From Nitrospirota bacterium (lineage in GTDB: Bacteria > Nitrospirota > JACRHL01): DNA of 64,000 nt. Shown here piece after piece: positions 63,406 to 64,000 of the stretch. Both the position numbers and the translations under genes were made by a program. The notes under the pieces were generated by a model. That model searched no databases. It saw only the letters and a list, made by a program, of their open reading frames with translations, and was not told where the DNA came from. Within the stretch, counting starts at the first letter, position 1, and every line of letters starts with the position of its first letter. The stretch spans positions 1-64,000 of the forward strand of contig JAOUFN010000014.1 of NCBI GenBank assembly GCA_029858285.1, written 5' to 3'.

Positions 63406-64000
63406 ATGAACAGCCAGGCCCGGCCACAACCCGCCACGCCCCCCTCCATGGACACCATCAAGGCCAAAATGAAGGCCACCTGGATGGACGGCGATTACGT
63501 CGCCTTCGCCCGCTTCATGGAGCCGGGCGCCATCGAAATCCTCAATAGCTGGAACATCGCCCCCGGCGAGAAATTGCTGGACCTGGGGTGCGGCGCCGGG
63601 CAAATCGCCATTCCCGCAGCCCGCAAGGGGGTGGACGTGACCGGCGTGGACATTGCCGCCAACCTGATCGAGCACGCCAACGGCCGCGCCCGCTCCGAGG
63701 GGCTGAAATCCGCCCGCTTCGAAGAGGGCGACGCCGAAAGCCTGCCCCATGCGGACGCCTCTTTCGACGTGGTCACCAGCCTCATCGGCGCCATGTTCGC
63801 CCCGCAGCCCGACAAGGTGGCCTCCGAAATGGCCCGCGTGTGTCGCCCCGGCGGCCGCGTGCGCATGGCCAACTGGACTCCTCAGGGCTTTGTCGGCCAG
63901 TTTTTCAAGGCGCTGGTGCGCCACGTGCAGCCCCCCGCCGGAGTGCCATCGGTATTCCTTTGGGGCGACGAGGAGACCGTCAAAACCCGGCTGGGCAAGC
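63406..64000 (+). CDS. SAM-dependent class I methyltransferase (3' end cut off by the window)
   Basis: The visible 198 residues start at an ATG with AAAGGAG 8 nt upstream. They show a methyltransferase core: KLLDLGCGAGQIAIPAARKGVDVTGVDIAANLIEHA (SAM motif I and the acidic ribose-binding D), FEEGDAESLPHADASFDVVTSLIGAMF, and ARVCRPGGRVRMANWTPQGFVGQFF. This is the Methyltransf_11/25 pattern, similar to small-molecule methyltransferases; the substrate cannot be assigned. The gene runs off the right edge. Confidence 0.9.
   Translation, partial: MNSQARPQPATPPSMDTIKAKMKATWMDGDYVAFARFMEPGAIEILNSWNIAPGEKLLDLGCGAGQIAIPAARKGVDVTGVDIAANLIEHANGRARSEGLKSARFEEGDAESLPHADASFDVVTSLIGAMFAPQPDKVASEMARVCRPGGRVRMANWTPQGFVGQFFKALVRHVQPPAGVPSVFLWGDEETVKTRLGK

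Overview
The window comes from the chromosome of a GC-rich (about two thirds G+C by eye) Gram-negative bacterium. Gram-negative markers include lipoprotein signals, a class A PBP, DedA, YajQ, RseC/MucC, FxsA, IHF, RpoH and RpoS. Several gene neighbourhoods resemble those of former Deltaproteobacteria (Desulfuromonadia-like): surE-pcm-dedA next to rpoS; ihfA-merR-tRNA-Pro; and an aminotransferase-hom-thrC-apgM-lysC-cimA block. This placement is inference. No plasmid, complete phage, complete insertion sequence or CRISPR array is visible.

Layout. Positions 1-863 carry no convincing gene but hold a strong dif-like XerCD site (284-311) inside a larger palindrome. Nearly all genes just to its right lie on the minus strand, as expected beside a replication terminus. 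Positions 864-16369 hold a GAF protein, an HDOD protein, infA, ettA, a sigma54-type two-component system with a sigma54 promoter and small membrane ORF beside it, an aldolase/dehydrogenase fusion, a c-heme chemoreceptor, an MFS transporter and rpoH. A decayed copy of the rpoH 3' end lies on the far side of the MFS gene. Positions 16427-24473 (plus strand) hold an RluB-type pseudouridine synthase, a hemerythrin, FxsA, a large FixL-like-PAS sigma54 activator, a highly structured 700-nt gap, prmA, a PolB-like exonuclease and yqgE. Positions 24474-25450 are gene-free with repeats.

Positions 25540-38000 (minus strand) hold a secreted unknown protein; a signalling cassette of TPR lipoprotein, solute-binding protein, histidine kinase and a response regulator lacking GAFTGA; then apt, rpoS, rlmB with an 8-copy 12-bp repeat, dedA, pcm, surE, tRNA-Pro, merR, ihfA and rseC. 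Positions 38301-49602 are one long minus-strand unit: mrcA-lipA-aminotransferase-hom-thrC-apgM-lysC-cimA. It covers much of the aspartate-to-threonine route plus the citramalate route to isoleucine. The apgM-family gene sits where a homoserine kinase is expected.

Positions 49702-64000 (mostly plus strand) hold a 30-aa membrane peptide with yajQ, fbp, a DUF192 protein, a large hydrolase lipoprotein, an Rhs relic beside tRNA-Leu, a REC-GGDEF-EAL protein, a class IV aminotransferase, rmuC, a NYN protein (minus strand), recQ, a thioesterase and a truncated methyltransferase.

The most notable unexplained signals are the dif-like palindrome; the sigma54 promoter beside the GlrKR-like pair; the structured tandem-hairpin region upstream of prmA; the rpoH 3'-end duplication; and the GAFTGA-less regulator cassette.
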